From contig NZ_VZPL01000005.1 in NCBI RefSeq assembly GCF_008801575.1, positions 1 through 64,000 on the forward strand: a stretch of DNA of 64,000 bases. Direction: 5' to 3'. This DNA comes from Xanthomonas cissicola. Lineage in GTDB: Bacteria; Pseudomonadota; Gammaproteobacteria; Xanthomonadales; Xanthomonadaceae. The notes beneath the pieces are model-generated. The model worked only from the letters and a program-made list of their open reading frames with translations, was not told where the DNA came from and ran no database searches. Below are positions 27,937-36,259 of the stretch, one piece after another. A program made the position numbers and the translations under genes. Numbering within the stretch: position 1 is the first letter of the stretch; every line of letters starts with the position of its first letter.

Positions 27937-28842
27937 ATGCAGGTGGAATTCACCGACTTGCGGATCTTTGTTGCGGTGGCCGACACCGGCAGCATCACTG
28001 CCGGCGCCGACCGCGTGGCGCTGTCGCTGGCGGCTACCAGTGCGCGTATTCGCGCGCTGGAGCTGCAGATCGGCGCGGCCCTGTTCGAGCGTGGTCGGCG
28101 AGGCGTGACGCTCACCGCTGCCGGCCAGGTCCTGCTGCGGCATGCACGGGCATTGGCACGCCAGGAACAGGCCATGCGCAGCGAGCTTGGCGATTACGGA
28201 CTCGGTGGACAGGTCACCCTGCGATTGGCTGCGAACACCGCCGCACTCTCCGAATGGCTACCCGAGTGCGTTGCGGATTTTTTGCTGGCCCATCCGCGGG
28301 TGGACCTGACCCTGGCCGAATGGGGCAGCGAGGAGGCTGCCGATGCCGTGCGCGATGAACGTGCCGACCTTGCCGTGGTGGCCGGGCATGCCGACTTCAC
28401 CGGCCTGCAACGGCGTCCGTTCCGACAGGATCGCCTGGTGGTCGCGGTGGCCGCCAGCCATCCGCTTGCCGGCGCAGGCAGCCTGCGTCTGGCCGATATC
28501 GCGCCGATGCAGTTGCTGGCGTTATCGGCCGACAACGCCTTGCAGCGCCACCTGCGGACGCATCTGGCCCGGGCCGGCGTACAGCTGCGCATCCGTGCGC
28601 GCGTGCCGGGTCTCGAAACGCTGTGCCGCATGCTGGCACGCGGCGTGGGCGTGGCCATCGTGCCGCACGCGGCGCTGGCGTGCTCCAGTGTCAGGCAGCA
28701 GCTGGCGGCGGTGCCGCTGGAGGAACCCTGGGCGCGGCGCGAGCTGTCCATCATCTGGCGCGACGCCCCCTCGGTCACCCTGCAGGCCTTGCTGGAATGG
28801 CTGCAGGCCAGCGCCACGCATGCCGGCATTCATCCGGCTTGA
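27937..28842 (+). CDS. LysR-family transcriptional regulator
   Basis: 301-residue LysR regulator. The ATG at 27937 has GGAGG five bases upstream; the earlier GTG (27931) lies inside that ribosome site. The N-terminal winged helix has FTDLRIFVAVADTGSITAGA and SATSARIRALELQIGAALFER-like segments in the usual place, followed by a substrate-binding domain. It is divergent from the TauE-type permease gene and probably controls it from the shared 87-nt region. Confidence 0.9.
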   Translation: MQVEFTDLRIFVAVADTGSITAGADRVALSLAATSARIRALELQIGAALFERGRRGVTLTAAGQVLLRHARALARQEQAMRSELGDYGLGGQVTLRLAANTAALSEWLPECVADFLLAHPRVDLTLAEWGSEEAADAVRDERADLAVVAGHADFTGLQRRPFRQDRLVVAVAASHPLAGAGSLRLADIAPMQLLALSADNALQRHLRTHLARAGVQLRIRARVPGLETLCRMLARGVGVAIVPHAALACSSVRQQLAAVPLEEPWARRELSIIWRDAPSVTLQALLEWLQASATHAGIHPA

Positions 28843-28929
28843 TGACCGCAGCGCTGCGGGCATCGGGTGGCCGTGTCACAGCCGGCACGCGCCTGGCTGC
28901 CGGCCAACGGCTCTTGCACGTCCGTGTTT

Positions 28930-29793
28930 TCAGGGTGGCCACTCGAACTCGGCCATCACTGGGTAATGGTCCGACGGCAGAATGCCGCCGGGACGATCGT
29001 CCAGTGTCGCAAAGCGGGAAGGACGCAATCCGCGATACAGGATCCAGTCGATGCGCCGGGTCGGGTGCGTGGTGAAATCCTGGAAGGTATTTTCCGGCCC
29101 GCTGCGCTTGCTGGCCTGTGCGCGCGCATCGCGAAGTACTGCGGTCAGCGTGGGGTAGGTGATCTTGTCCGGATCGCTGTTGAAGTCGCCGGTCAGCACC
29201 ACCGGGATCGTGGCAGGCAACTGCGCGATGCGCGACAGGATCAGGCGCGCGCTGCGCTCGCGGGCGGGCTCGTCCTCATCGCGATACGGAAAGTGCGTAT
29301 TGAACAGGTAAAAGCGGCGTTTGTCGCTGCGGCGCTCGAACAGCGCCCACGTGGCCATGCGTGGCAGTACATTGCCCCAGGTGATGCTGCCGGCGCGTTC
29401 GGGCGTGTCGGACAGCCAGAAGTCGCCTGACTCCACCACCTCCAGGACGCGCGCGTCGTAGAACACGCCCATGTGCTCGTCGCTGTCATCGCCGCGCCGG
29501 CCCTGGCCGAACCAGCGGTAGTCGGGCAACTGTTCGGCCAGAAAGGCCGCCTGTTCGCTCACCAGTTCCTGCGTGCCGAACACATCGGGATGCGTCTGTT
29601 TGATCAAGGCGACCATGGCAGCGCGACGCACTTGCCAGCGTTTGTCGCCATCGGTATCGGCCGGCACGCGCACGTTGAACGACATGACCCGCAGTGGTGC
29701 CACCGGCGTGCCAGCCAGCGCGGGTAGGGCGATGCACGACAGTGCACCGATTGCCAGAAGGCAGCGCAGCACCTGCGCGATGGAGCGTGGCAT
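28930..29793 (-). CDS. Secreted endonuclease/exonuclease/phosphatase-fold protein
   Basis: 287 residues with a signal peptide (CLLAIGALSCIALPALAG). The metal-dependent hydrolase fold is indicated by MSFNVRVP near the mature N-terminus, DVFGTQE with a metal-binding Glu, the FNTHFPYRDE and TGDFNSDPD segments, and a final LPSDHYPVMAEFEW with the catalytic Asp-His. Such proteins act on nucleic acids, phosphoinositides or sphingolipids; the substrate is not evident. It is a single gene, convergent with the LysR gene. Confidence 0.85.
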   Translation of the reverse strand: MPRSIAQVLRCLLAIGALSCIALPALAGTPVAPLRVMSFNVRVPADTDGDKRWQVRRAAMVALIKQTHPDVFGTQELVSEQAAFLAEQLPDYRWFGQGRRGDDSDEHMGVFYDARVLEVVESGDFWLSDTPERAGSITWGNVLPRMATWALFERRSDKRRFYLFNTHFPYRDEDEPARERSARLILSRIAQLPATIPVVLTGDFNSDPDKITYPTLTAVLRDARAQASKRSGPENTFQDFTTHPTRRIDWILYRGLRPSRFATLDDRPGGILPSDHYPVMAEFEWPP

Positions 29794-29928
29794 GCAGGGA
29801 AATTCCTCGAAGAAGCAAGAGCGCCGAGTCTAGCCAGAGATGATGACCGCTGCGTCACGGCGACGATCACCGATGCACAGGCAAGCGGCCGCTTGACGCC
29901 GTCGTGCATCGGCGTAGCATTTCACCAA

Positions 29929-29946
29929 GCCGGCGGACAGACCGCC
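29929..29946 (+). promoter_or_regulatory. 18-nt palindromic element before nadM (copy A)
   Basis: GCCGGCGGACAGACCGCC, with inverted repeat GGCGG-ACAGA-CCGCC. It ends 29 nt before the nadM-Nudix ATG. An identical sequence sits at the same spacing before nadV. It could be a repressor operator or an mRNA hairpin next to the ribosome site. Confidence 0.7.
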
Positions 29947-29975
29947 AGCTCACCACTCAACCGTGAGGGATTCTC

Positions 29976-31031
29976 ATGGCAACACCGTACGACTATCTCG
30001 TGTTTATCGGGCGTTTCGAGCCCTTTCATAACGGCCACGCCGCCGTCGCCCGCCACGCGCTGGGCAAGGCGAAAAAGCTCATCGTGCTGATCGGCTCGGC
30101 CGACACGCCCCGCACCATTCGCAATCCTTGGACCGTCGCCGAACGTGCGGTGATGATCGAATCTGCGTTGCCGGGCGAAACCGCGCGGTTGCTCGTGCGC
30201 CCGCTACGCGACCATCTGTACAACGAAAGCCTGTGGATCGCCGAAGTGCAGCGGCAGGTTGCCGAAGCGGTGCACGCCGATGGCGGCACGCTGGATGCGA
30301 ACATCGGCCTGATCGGCATGGACAAGGATGCCAGCAGCTACTACCTGCGTGAGTTTCCGCAGTGGCCGCTGGAGGACGTGCAACATACCGCAACGCTGTC
30401 GGCCACCGAATTGCGCCGCTATCTGTTCGAAGCCGGCGACATCGGTTTCCACGGCGGCTTGTTGATGCTGCGCGGCAATGTGCCGGCGCCCGTCTACGAC
30501 ATGCTGGAGGCCTTCCGGCGCAACTCGCCCAGCTACGCGCAGCTGGTGGCCGAATACCGCTTCATCGAGCAATACCGCGCCGCGTGGAAAGACGCGCCAT
30601 ATCCGCCGACATTCGTGACCACCGATGCGGTGGTGGTGCATTCGGGCCATGTGCTGCTGGTGCGGCGTCGCGCCGAACCGGGCAAGGGATTGTGGGCGTT
30701 GCCTGGCGGTTTCGTCGGCCAGGAGGAAGGGCTGCTGGATTGCTGCCTGCGCGAGTTGCGCGAGGAAACCCGGCTCAAGTTGCCGGTGCCGGTGCTCAAG
30801 GGCTCGTTGCGTGGCAGGCAGGTCTTCGATCATCCCGAGCGCAGTCAGCGCGGACGCACCATTACCCATGCGTTCCATTTCGAGTTTCCGGCCGGGGAGT
30901 TACCTGCGGTGCGCGGCGGCGACGATGCCGACAAGGCACGCTGGATTCCGATCGCCGAAGTGATGGCGATGGGCCCGCGCCTGTACGAAGACCACCTGCA
31001 CATTCTTGAATTCTTCCTGGGCCGTGGCTGA
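29976..31031 (+). CDS. nadM: Bifunctional NMN adenylyltransferase/Nudix hydrolase
   Basis: 351-residue two-domain enzyme. The N-terminal half is an NMN adenylyltransferase with the nucleotidyl-transferase signature GRFEPFHNGHAAVARHAL and a second ATP motif SATELRRYLF; it makes NAD from NMN and ATP. The C-terminal half is a Nudix hydrolase with box GGFVGQEEG...LRELREETRL. The box has Arg where Gly is usual before the last hydrophobic residue. In characterised homologues this half is an ADP-ribose pyrophosphatase. GAGGGA precedes the ATG. It pairs with nadV downstream to salvage nicotinamide. Confidence 0.93.
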   Translation: MATPYDYLVFIGRFEPFHNGHAAVARHALGKAKKLIVLIGSADTPRTIRNPWTVAERAVMIESALPGETARLLVRPLRDHLYNESLWIAEVQRQVAEAVHADGGTLDANIGLIGMDKDASSYYLREFPQWPLEDVQHTATLSATELRRYLFEAGDIGFHGGLLMLRGNVPAPVYDMLEAFRRNSPSYAQLVAEYRFIEQYRAAWKDAPYPPTFVTTDAVVVHSGHVLLVRRRAEPGKGLWALPGGFVGQEEGLLDCCLRELREETRLKLPVPVLKGSLRGRQVFDHPERSQRGRTITHAFHFEFPAGELPAVRGGDDADKARWIPIAEVMAMGPRLYEDHLHILEFFLGRG

Positions 31032-31107
31032 CGCGCGCAAACGACGACGTGCTGCCGCGATACCACCAGGGGCGCACATGCCGTGACCGCTTGAACCGTG
31101 ACCTCCC

Positions 31108-31125
31108 GCCGGCGGACAGACCGCC
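31108..31125 (+). promoter_or_regulatory. 18-nt palindromic element before nadV (copy B)
   Basis: Identical to copy A over 18 nt and extended here to a 7-bp stem (CCGGCGG-ACAGA-CCGCCGG). It ends 29 nt before the nadV ATG, exactly the spacing seen before nadM. Confidence 0.7.
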
Positions 31126-31154
31126 GGTTCATTCGACGCGAAGGAGCTTCCGTC

Positions 31155-32558
31155 ATGCATTACCTCGATAACCTGCTGCTCAACACCGATAGCTACAAGG
31201 CCAGCCACTGGCTGCAATATCCGCCCGGCACCGATGCGTCGTTTTTCTACGTCGAATCGCGCGGTGGGCTCTACGAGCAGACCGTGTTCTTCGGTCTGCA
31301 GTCGCTCCTGAAGGACGCGATCAACCGGCCGGTGACGCACGCCGACATCGACGATGCGAAACACTTGCTGGCTGCGCATGGCGAGCCGTTCAACGAGGCA
31401 GGCTGGCGCGATATCGTCGACCGGCTTGGCGGTCAGTTGCCGATCCGCATCCGCGCGGTGCCCGAGGGCGCCGTGGTGCCAACGCACAACGTGCTGATGA
31501 CCATCGAGTCCACCGACGCCAAGGCGTTCTGGGTGCCGTCGTATCTGGAAACCTTGTTGCTGCGCGTGTGGTACCCGGTGACGGTGGCCACGGTGAGCTG
31601 GCAGGTGAAGCAGATCGTGCGCGACTACCTGGAGCGCACCAGCGACGATCCGGAAGGACAGCTGCCTTTCAAACTGCACGATTTTGGCGCGCGTGGCGTG
31701 TCCAGTCTTGGCTCGGCCGCATTGGGCGGTGCCGCGCATCTGGTGAATTTTCTCGGTACCGACACCTTGTCGGCGTTGCTGCTGGCGCGTGCGCATTACC
31801 ACACGCCGGTGGCCGGGTATTCGATTCCCGCTGCCGAGCACAGCACCATCACCAGCTGGGGCCGCGAGCGCGAGGTGGATGCGTATCGCAACATGCTGCG
31901 GCAGTTCGCGCGCCCGGGTTCGATCGTGGCGGTGGTGTCGGACAGCTACGACATCTACCGTGCCATTCGCGAACATTGGGGCACTACCTTGCGCGAGGAA
32001 GTGATCGCCTCCGGCGCGACGGTGGTGATTCGTCCGGATTCGGGCGACCCGGTGGACGTGGTCGAGCAGTGCCTGCTGTTGCTGGACGAAGCGTTCGGCC
32101 ATCAGCTCAATGGCAAGGGCTACAAGGTGCTCAACCATGTGCGGGTGATCCAGGGCGATGGCATCAACCCCACCTCGCTGCGCGCGATCCTGGAACGCAT
32201 CACCGCCGCCGGCTATGCCGCCGATAACGTTGCCTTCGGCATGGGCGGTGCGTTGCTGCAGAAGGTGGACCGCGACACGCAGAAGTTTGCGTTGAAGTGC
32301 TCGGCGGTGCGCGTGGACGGGCAGTGGGTCGACGTCTACAAGGACCCGATCACCGACCAGGGCAAGCAGAGCAAGCGCGGTCGCCTGACCTTGCTGCGCA
32401 ATCGCCACGATGGCAGCTACCGCAGCGCGTTGCTCGATGAGGTCGACACCTACCCGGACAGCGAAGACGCGCTGGTCACGGTGTGGGAAAACGGCGTGTC
32501 GCAACAGGAGTGGACGCTGGAGCAGGTGCGCGCGCGTGCCGACGCTGCTCGTCGCTGA
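31155..32558 (+). CDS. nadV: Nicotinamide phosphoribosyltransferase (NadV type)
   Basis: 467-residue enzyme of the nicotinate/nicotinamide phosphoribosyltransferase superfamily. The NadV/NAMPT-like start LLNTDSYKASHWLQYPPGTD indicates nicotinamide as substrate. Also visible are HDFGARGVSSLGSAALGGAAH, the catalytic-region segment AAEHSTITSWG and the phosphate-binding VIRPDSGDPVD. It converts nicotinamide and PRPP to NMN, which NadM adenylates to NAD. The ATG at 31155 has AAGGAG eight to thirteen bases upstream. A radical SAM gene begins 22 nt later. Confidence 0.93.
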   Translation: MHYLDNLLLNTDSYKASHWLQYPPGTDASFFYVESRGGLYEQTVFFGLQSLLKDAINRPVTHADIDDAKHLLAAHGEPFNEAGWRDIVDRLGGQLPIRIRAVPEGAVVPTHNVLMTIESTDAKAFWVPSYLETLLLRVWYPVTVATVSWQVKQIVRDYLERTSDDPEGQLPFKLHDFGARGVSSLGSAALGGAAHLVNFLGTDTLSALLLARAHYHTPVAGYSIPAAEHSTITSWGREREVDAYRNMLRQFARPGSIVAVVSDSYDIYRAIREHWGTTLREEVIASGATVVIRPDSGDPVDVVEQCLLLLDEAFGHQLNGKGYKVLNHVRVIQGDGINPTSLRAILERITAAGYAADNVAFGMGGALLQKVDRDTQKFALKCSAVRVDGQWVDVYKDPITDQGKQSKRGRLTLLRNRHDGSYRSALLDEVDTYPDSEDALVTVWENGVSQQEWTLEQVRARADAARR

Positions 32559-32580
32559 CGCGCGGCGCGCAGGACTCGCC

Positions 32581-33681
32581 ATGCACGCTTCCATCGACGA
32601 CATCTCCTTGTTGCCTGCTTCAGCGCTGTTGGCGCGTCTGCGCGCCGCAGCGCCCCACCTGCAGCGGCGTGTGCCGCTGCAGGACGACGCCAGTCGCTGG
32701 CATACGCTGCGCATCGGCGGGCGCACGTATCGCGCGGCGCTGCCGATCACCTTTACCCCGTATGCCTCGGTGCGGCCGTGTTCGGCGCGCTGCGGGTTCT
32801 GTTCGGAAAATCTGCGGCAGCACCGGGGCGGTCGCGCGGCAGCGACGTTGCGACCTGGGCCTGCGTATTTCCAGCAGTTGAGCTCTGTCTTGCAGTTGCT
32901 GCGCGATGTGCCGCTGTCGTATTCGTTGTCGGGTCTGGAAATGACCGACGATGCAGCGTGGCTGCAGACCTTGCTGCAGACGCTGGCAACCACGCCGAAC
33001 GGCCCGCGCATCGAGCAGCGCGTGCTGTACAGCAATGGCGCAGGGCTGGCGCGTGCGGACGGTGCGCGGTTGATCGAGGCGTTGGTTGCCTTCGGGCTGT
33101 CGTGGGTCGAGCTGTCGCGTCATCATCCGTTGCAGGAGCGCAACGACGCGATCATGCGTTTCCGCCCGGATGAGCCAATCGCAGATGTGGCGACCTTCGT
33201 GCAGACGGCACGGCGGCTGGCAGCACGGTTGCCGCTGCGATTGGTCTGCATCGTGCAGCGCGGTGGCGTGGACAATGCCGACGCCATTGCGCAGTACATC
33301 GCGTGGGCGCGCAGCTGCGGCGCCAGCCAGGTGATCTTTCGGGAATTGTCGCGGTTGGACGATGCCTATCGCAGCAACGGCACGCTGCGCTACATCGGCG
33401 CGCACCGCGTCGGCGTGGACACGTTGCTGGCCGAGTGCATGCAGCAGCCCTGGTGGTCGCGCTGGCAACCCGATGGCCTCACCGAAGGCTATTACTTCTG
33501 GAATGTGCGGCTGCGCGATCGGGCGGGCTTGCAGGTGGTCTTCGAAAGCGCCGACTACGCCGCGATGCATGCGCGTCACGCGACCGGCGATCTGTACAAG
33601 CTGGTGTTCTTCGCCAACGGCCGTCTCTGTGCGGGCTGGGACCCGGACGCCGATGTTTTGTGGGAACCCATCGATGGATGA
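32581..33681 (+). CDS. Radical SAM protein of unknown function
   Basis: 366 residues, cytoplasmic. The ATG at 32581 follows AGGA by six bases. The radical SAM cluster motif CxxxCxxC is C67-C71-C74 in RPCSARCGFCSEN, preceded by a beta-strand (ALPITFTPYASV) as in the family. A SLSGLEMTDD segment may be the SAM-binding GGE-like strand. No auxiliary Cys cluster or SPASM domain is obvious. The product is not recognised. It starts 22 nt after nadV and overlaps the following methyltransferase gene by eight bases, so it belongs to the same transcription unit. Confidence 0.85.
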   Translation: MHASIDDISLLPASALLARLRAAAPHLQRRVPLQDDASRWHTLRIGGRTYRAALPITFTPYASVRPCSARCGFCSENLRQHRGGRAAATLRPGPAYFQQLSSVLQLLRDVPLSYSLSGLEMTDDAAWLQTLLQTLATTPNGPRIEQRVLYSNGAGLARADGARLIEALVAFGLSWVELSRHHPLQERNDAIMRFRPDEPIADVATFVQTARRLAARLPLRLVCIVQRGGVDNADAIAQYIAWARSCGASQVIFRELSRLDDAYRSNGTLRYIGAHRVGVDTLLAECMQQPWWSRWQPDGLTEGYYFWNVRLRDRAGLQVVFESADYAAMHARHATGDLYKLVFFANGRLCAGWDPDADVLWEPIDG

Positions 33682-34738
33682 GTTCGATCAGCGCAGTTGG
33701 TGGACGCCGGTCCCGGACGATGCCGCCTGGGGGCTGCCCGACGATCTGCGCGCGGCCGACCCGCTCGGCGGGCGCGATTGTGGCTGGGTCAATCAGATGC
33801 GCCCGTTTGTGCGCCATTTCAGCCGGCCGGGCGAGCAGGTGTTCGACCCGTTCTGTGGCTTTGGCAGCAGCTTGCTGGCGGCCGCGCTGGAAGGCCGCAA
33901 CGCGCATGGCATGGAAATCGATCCGGCACGCGCGCAGTTGGCACGTGCGCGTCTGCAGCGGCATGCGGTGGAGGCGCCGGTGGTGGTCGGCAGCCTGGCC
34001 GTTAACGCGCCGGCAGGGCCGATCGACCTGTGTCTGACCAACGTGCCGTATTTCGGCTGCCACTGGCGTGGCGACGTGCTGCCTGGGCAGCTTTACGCAA
34101 GCAGCGATTACGCCAGCTATCTGACCGGCATGCGTGCGGTCTTCCATGCGCTGCGCAAGCAGATGCGGCCCGACGGCGTGGGCGTGGCGATGGTGCAGAA
34201 CGTGGTGGTCGGCGGCCTCGTGATCCCGCAGGCCTGGGATCTGGGCCGCATCCTGGCCAGCCTGTTCACCCTGCGCGAGGAGCGGGTGCTGTGCTATCGG
34301 CGTCCGGCCGCCGCGCTGGCGCATGCCGAGACACAGAGCAATCGCAGCCACGAATACGCGCTGATCTTTCAGCATTGTCGTGCCCGGCTGGATCTGCAGC
34401 AGGCCGCGCAATTGCTGCAGGCGGTGCAGGCACAGGGCCTGCCGGTGGTGGTGCATGGCAGCTACGCGCGCTGGCTGGCGTCGCCGACCCTGGTGCCCGA
34501 CGGTCCGGCCGATCTGGACCTGATGCTGCATGGCGAACAAGCGCTGTGGGACCGCCTTACCCTCTGGCTGCAGCAACAGGGCTTCGCGTTGAGCCTGTGG
34601 GGCGAACCGTGCCGTGCGCCGGTGGCACTGGCGGTGGTGCGTGCGCACCATTACCTGCGCGCCGAGCGCATCGGTGCCGATGGCCGCCGCCTGCAGATAG
34701 ACCTGCAATTGCCAGTGGATGAACCGCCGTTGCCCTGA
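33674..34738 (+). CDS. Methyltransferase fused to a nucleotidyltransferase-like domain
   Basis: 354 residues. The N-terminal part is a SAM-dependent methyltransferase of the DNA-methylase type: motif I FDPFCGFGS (57-65), then MEID, and a catalytic-loop-like NVPYF (123-127) where DNA amino-methylases have (D/N)PPY. The C-terminal part (about 240-354) has a polymerase-beta-like nucleotidyltransferase pattern: GS (262-263), DLD (280-282) and a later acidic strand LQIDLQL (D343). I see no target-recognition domain, so RNA, DNA or a small molecule could be the substrate. It overlaps the radical SAM gene by eight bases and looks translationally coupled. Confidence 0.75.
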   Translation: MDEFDQRSWWTPVPDDAAWGLPDDLRAADPLGGRDCGWVNQMRPFVRHFSRPGEQVFDPFCGFGSSLLAAALEGRNAHGMEIDPARAQLARARLQRHAVEAPVVVGSLAVNAPAGPIDLCLTNVPYFGCHWRGDVLPGQLYASSDYASYLTGMRAVFHALRKQMRPDGVGVAMVQNVVVGGLVIPQAWDLGRILASLFTLREERVLCYRRPAAALAHAETQSNRSHEYALIFQHCRARLDLQQAAQLLQAVQAQGLPVVVHGSYARWLASPTLVPDGPADLDLMLHGEQALWDRLTLWLQQQGFALSLWGEPCRAPVALAVVRAHHYLRAERIGADGRRLQIDLQLPVDEPPLP

Positions 34739-34812
34739 CCCGGCAACGCGACGCCGCGCGCACATGGGTTGCCGCTATGCTCTGTGCCGGTTTTGGATGC
34801 CGGAATCTCTCT

Positions 34813-35592
34813 ATGTCTTGTTCTTCCCTGATCGCGCGCGGCGCACTGCTTGGCGCGCTGGCAACCCTGGCTGGCTGCGGCGGCAGCAAGGGCGACACGA
34901 TGCTGATGCGCGAGTCGTTCAATTCCGACGACACCTATTCGCGCAGCGTGGCGGCCAGTTCGCCGCAAGCCTGCGAGGCGGCGCGGCGCGTGCTGTTGAG
35001 TCAGGGCTACGCGGTCACGCGCGCAGATGCCGCCGCGGTGGAAGGCAGCAAGAACTTCCAGCTCAAGGAAGCCGACCAGAGCGAACAACTCAATCTGCGC
35101 ATTTCCTGCGCCAGCCAGGACGGCGGCAAGGCGCAGGTGTTCGTCAGTGCGTTGCAGGACCGTTACGCACTGAAGAAGAGCTCCACCTCGGCCAGCGTGG
35201 GCGTCGGCGTGCTGGGCTCGTTGTCGTTGCCGGTCGGCAGCAGCGGCGATTCGCTGGTGCGCGTATCCAGTACCACGGTGCAGGATGCGGCGTTCTACAA
35301 GCGCTTTTTCGAACGCCTGAATTCGTATCTCCCCAAGGTCACCGAAGCCGTACCTGCTGCGGTGAGTGCAGCGCCTGCGCCCGCACCTGCTCATGCGGCC
35401 ACACCAGCGCCGGCAGCCGCAGTGCCCGCAACGCCTGCAGCGAACTCTTCGACGCCCGCATCGCCTGCGCCCGCTGCAGCCGCTCCCACAACGGTCGCGC
35501 AGCCGCCGGTCGCGCCATTGCCGGTCGAAGCGCAAGACCCCCCGCCAGCACCGGCGCAGGTGCCGCAAACCGAGCCCGCCACGCAGCCGTGA
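34813..35592 (+). CDS. DUF2242-family lipoprotein
   Basis: 259 residues. The ATG at 34813 opens a lipoprotein signal with lipobox LAGC. The globular part (to about residue 175) matches the DUF2242 pattern MRESFNSDDTYSRS and QACEAARRVLLSQGY. A long Ala/Pro-rich tail follows (about 180-259). The function is unknown; it is probably anchored in the outer or inner membrane and faces the periplasm. Confidence 0.8.
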   Translation: MSCSSLIARGALLGALATLAGCGGSKGDTMLMRESFNSDDTYSRSVAASSPQACEAARRVLLSQGYAVTRADAAAVEGSKNFQLKEADQSEQLNLRISCASQDGGKAQVFVSALQDRYALKKSSTSASVGVGVLGSLSLPVGSSGDSLVRVSSTTVQDAAFYKRFFERLNSYLPKVTEAVPAAVSAAPAPAPAHAATPAPAAAVPATPAANSSTPASPAPAAAAPTTVAQPPVAPLPVEAQDPPPAPAQVPQTEPATQP

Positions 35593-35716
35593 TGGCGTGT
35601 TCACGCTTCGCGCCAAAGCCTGAATAGCCAGGTGTGCGCTTCACGTTATGTTCTCGAGCCAGCGGCCAGAGTGCGCCCATGCCTCGCCGAGCGGGCGAGA
35701 AACGTGGAGAACAACG

Positions 35717-36097
35717 ATGAAAATGCGCACCTCCCTGTTGGGTATGTCCCTGATCGGCCTGATGGCGACGAGCACCTTCGCACAGGCTCAAAACTATTCG
35801 CATCAGCAGCGCTATACCGAAGCGGACGAGGGTCGCAGGTTCAATGACGGCACCCGCGTGCGCTGCCGCAATGTCGAAGTGCAAAAGAACTCGACCGACC
35901 CGAACCGCATCGGCGGGACGCTGGCCGGCGCTGCAATCGGTGGCCTGCTGGGCAACTAGGTTGGCGGCGGTAACGGCAAGAAGCTGGCGACCGTGGCAGG
36001 CGCCGTGGCGGGCGGTGCGGCAGGCCGCACCATCCAGGGCAATCGCCAGCAGGCCAACGGCAATCGCCAAGTCGAGCGCTTCTGCGAACGTCGCTGA
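35717..36097 (+). pseudogene. Glycine-zipper 2TM-domain protein, split by an amber codon
   Basis: The frame encodes a signal peptide (LLGMSLIGLMATSTFAQAQ) and the first half of a glycine-zipper domain (IGGTLAGAAIGGLLGN). It then meets TAG at 35957-35959. The same frame continues without further stop to TGA 36097 with the second half of the zipper (VGGGNGKKLATVAGAVAGG) and a conserved-looking FCERR end. Homologues read GNQVGGG here, so a single C-to-T change (CAG to TAG) explains the break. An 80-residue truncated protein could still be made. A terminator follows at 36134. Confidence 0.85.
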
Positions 36098-36133
36098 GTC
36101 TGGTGCAGCGATTGAGCTGAATTGAATCCTGCG

Positions 36134-36158
36134 AGCCCCGGCCATGCCGGGGCTTTCT
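36134..36158 (+). terminator. Rho-independent terminator after the glycine-zipper gene
   Basis: AGCCCCGGC-CAT-GCCGGGGCT followed by TTTCT; 36 nt after the TGA at 36097. Confidence 0.85.
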
Positions 36159-36259
36159 ACGTTTGAGAGTGGCGTCGTGCGGACGATTTATTGCCTATGC
36201 CATCGATGAGGGTTGTCCGCGCGCAGCGCAGTGCGTCATCGCGCTCACCAGGTGCGCCG

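Noticed and set aside
29976-32558. Phage-type NAD reconstitution (anti-defence) pathway
   Set aside because: The NadV plus adenylyltransferase pair resembles it, but there are no phage or defence genes nearby and the enzymes fit ordinary salvage.
30900-33035. Open frame of 711 codons on the minus strand opposite nadV
   Set aside because: Shadow of nadV and the radical SAM gene.
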